A stretch of DNA of 22,989 nt from an uncultured Porphyromonas sp. (GTDB lineage Bacteria; Bacteroidota; Bacteroidia; Bacteroidales; Porphyromonadaceae): NCBI RefSeq assembly GCF_938046015.1, contig NZ_CALIXW010000001.1, positions 1-22,989 on the forward strand. Reading direction: 5' to 3'. The position numbers were made by a program, and so were the translations under genes. A model generated the notes under the pieces. The model was not told where the DNA came from. It searched no databases and saw only the letters and a list, made by a program, of their open reading frames with translations. This document shows, piece by piece, positions 22,651 to 22,989 of the stretch (its first letter is position 1; each line of letters begins with the position of its first letter).

Positions 22651-22752
22651 CTCCCGCCGCACCTCCGCCCATACCTATATATAGCGCCCCTCTGATGGAT
22701 CTCTGTCCCCGCTCTCACGTATAGCGACTCCCCTCGTCGCTTATATATAAAG

Positions 22753-22803
22753 GAAGGCCGCTCCCCCGCAAAGCTCATCGAGCCTTGTGGGGGAGCGGCC
22801 TTT
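22753..22803. terminator. Hairpin terminator after the PorW-like gene
   Basis: AAGGCCGCTCCCCC (22754-22767) pairs with GGGGGAGCGGCCTT, and an inner imperfect helix closes the loop. The plus-strand tail (TTTACT) is short. On the minus strand the stem is followed by TTCCTTTATATATAA, so it may also serve a convergent gene outside the window. Confidence 0.75.
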
Positions 22804-22888
22804 ACTGATATCCCTCGCCGCGCTGACCGGTGTGGGTCGTTGGGCTGACTGGCGCCGGTGGGCGTCGTGACTGCTATGGGTCAGCGGT
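22801..22888 (+). repeat. 22-nt tandem repeat array C (4 units)
   Basis: Units start at 22801, 22823, 22845 and 22867, an exact 22-nt period that begins within the terminator's right arm. The first unit contains ACTGATATCCCTC like arrays A and B. In the second and fourth the CCC is replaced by GGG (CTGACTGCTATGGGTCAG-like). A possible isolated relic, CTGATGGATCTC, lies at 22692-22703. The rest of the window after 22888 holds no gene I can recognise. Confidence 0.75.
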
Positions 22889-22989
22889 GGGCCAAGCGGT
22901 GCTGCGTGGCGCTGGGCTAAGCCGCTAAGCATCTTCGGGCAAGTTCTTCGCCGCCTCCCGATCCCTGTCCAGCCACCCCGACCAGCCCT

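Overview
The window looks like a chromosomal segment of a GC-rich member of Bacteroidota, most likely Porphyromonas or a close relative. The evidence is a SusC/SusD pair followed by lipoproteins, Bacteroidota-type -7 promoter boxes (TAnnTTTG) with weak ribosome binding sites, a PorW/SprE-type lipoprotein, an Ltp1-like phosphatase and a ferrochelatase. Species cannot be fixed from this sequence alone. Every protein-coding gene appears intact. I found no insertion sequence, phage gene, CRISPR array or rRNA gene.

Layout. (1) Positions 79-303 hold a tRNA-Ile(GAT)/tRNA-Ala(TGC) pair closed by a strong hairpin terminator. (2) Positions 654-2278 hold a DUF3298 lipoprotein and rsmG, then a terminator. 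(3) Positions 2279-2841 are non-coding, with a 22-nt tandem repeat array, an AT-rich island and a leader hairpin. (4) Positions 2842-10819 are a five-gene polysaccharide utilisation operon: SusC, SusD, a GH18 endo-beta-N-acetylglucosaminidase-type enzyme, and two DUF1735 surface lipoproteins carrying a LamG-like and an F5/8 type C domain. This is the gene content of known N-glycan loci (B. thetaiotaomicron N-glycan PULs, Capnocytophaga gpd). (5) Three hairpins, one a perfect 38-bp palindrome, separate it from a convergent HprK/PEPCK-like P-loop protein at 10968-12701 (minus). (6) A divergent intergenic region with a second 22-nt array leads to hflX-hemH-fucosidase (13362-17807), a tightly packed plus-strand run. 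(7) A low-molecular-weight tyrosine phosphatase (17895-18425) converges on queA (18517-19734, minus) across a 22-bp stem terminator. (8) Back-to-back promoters serve queA and a plus-strand group: a small Cys-rich membrane protein, a ZnuB-like permease and a PorW/SprE-like TPR lipoprotein. (9) A terminator and a third 22-nt array end the window.

How the genes fit together. The PUL would bind glycoproteins at the cell surface, cut N-glycans at the chitobiose core and import the released glycan through SusCD. The GH29 fucosidase downstream could act on the same glycans, although it sits in a different transcription unit behind hflX-hemH. The PorW-like gene implies a type IX secretion system elsewhere in the genome. 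The other genes are housekeeping: rRNA methylation, ribosome rescue, heme synthesis, queuosine synthesis and metal transport.

The feature least explained by known biology is the family of short intergenic arrays at 2380-2467, 13030-13140 and 22801-22888. All three have an almost exact 22-nt period, a palindromic unit core, and sit at operon boundaries. Two share a downstream flank with conserved spacing.
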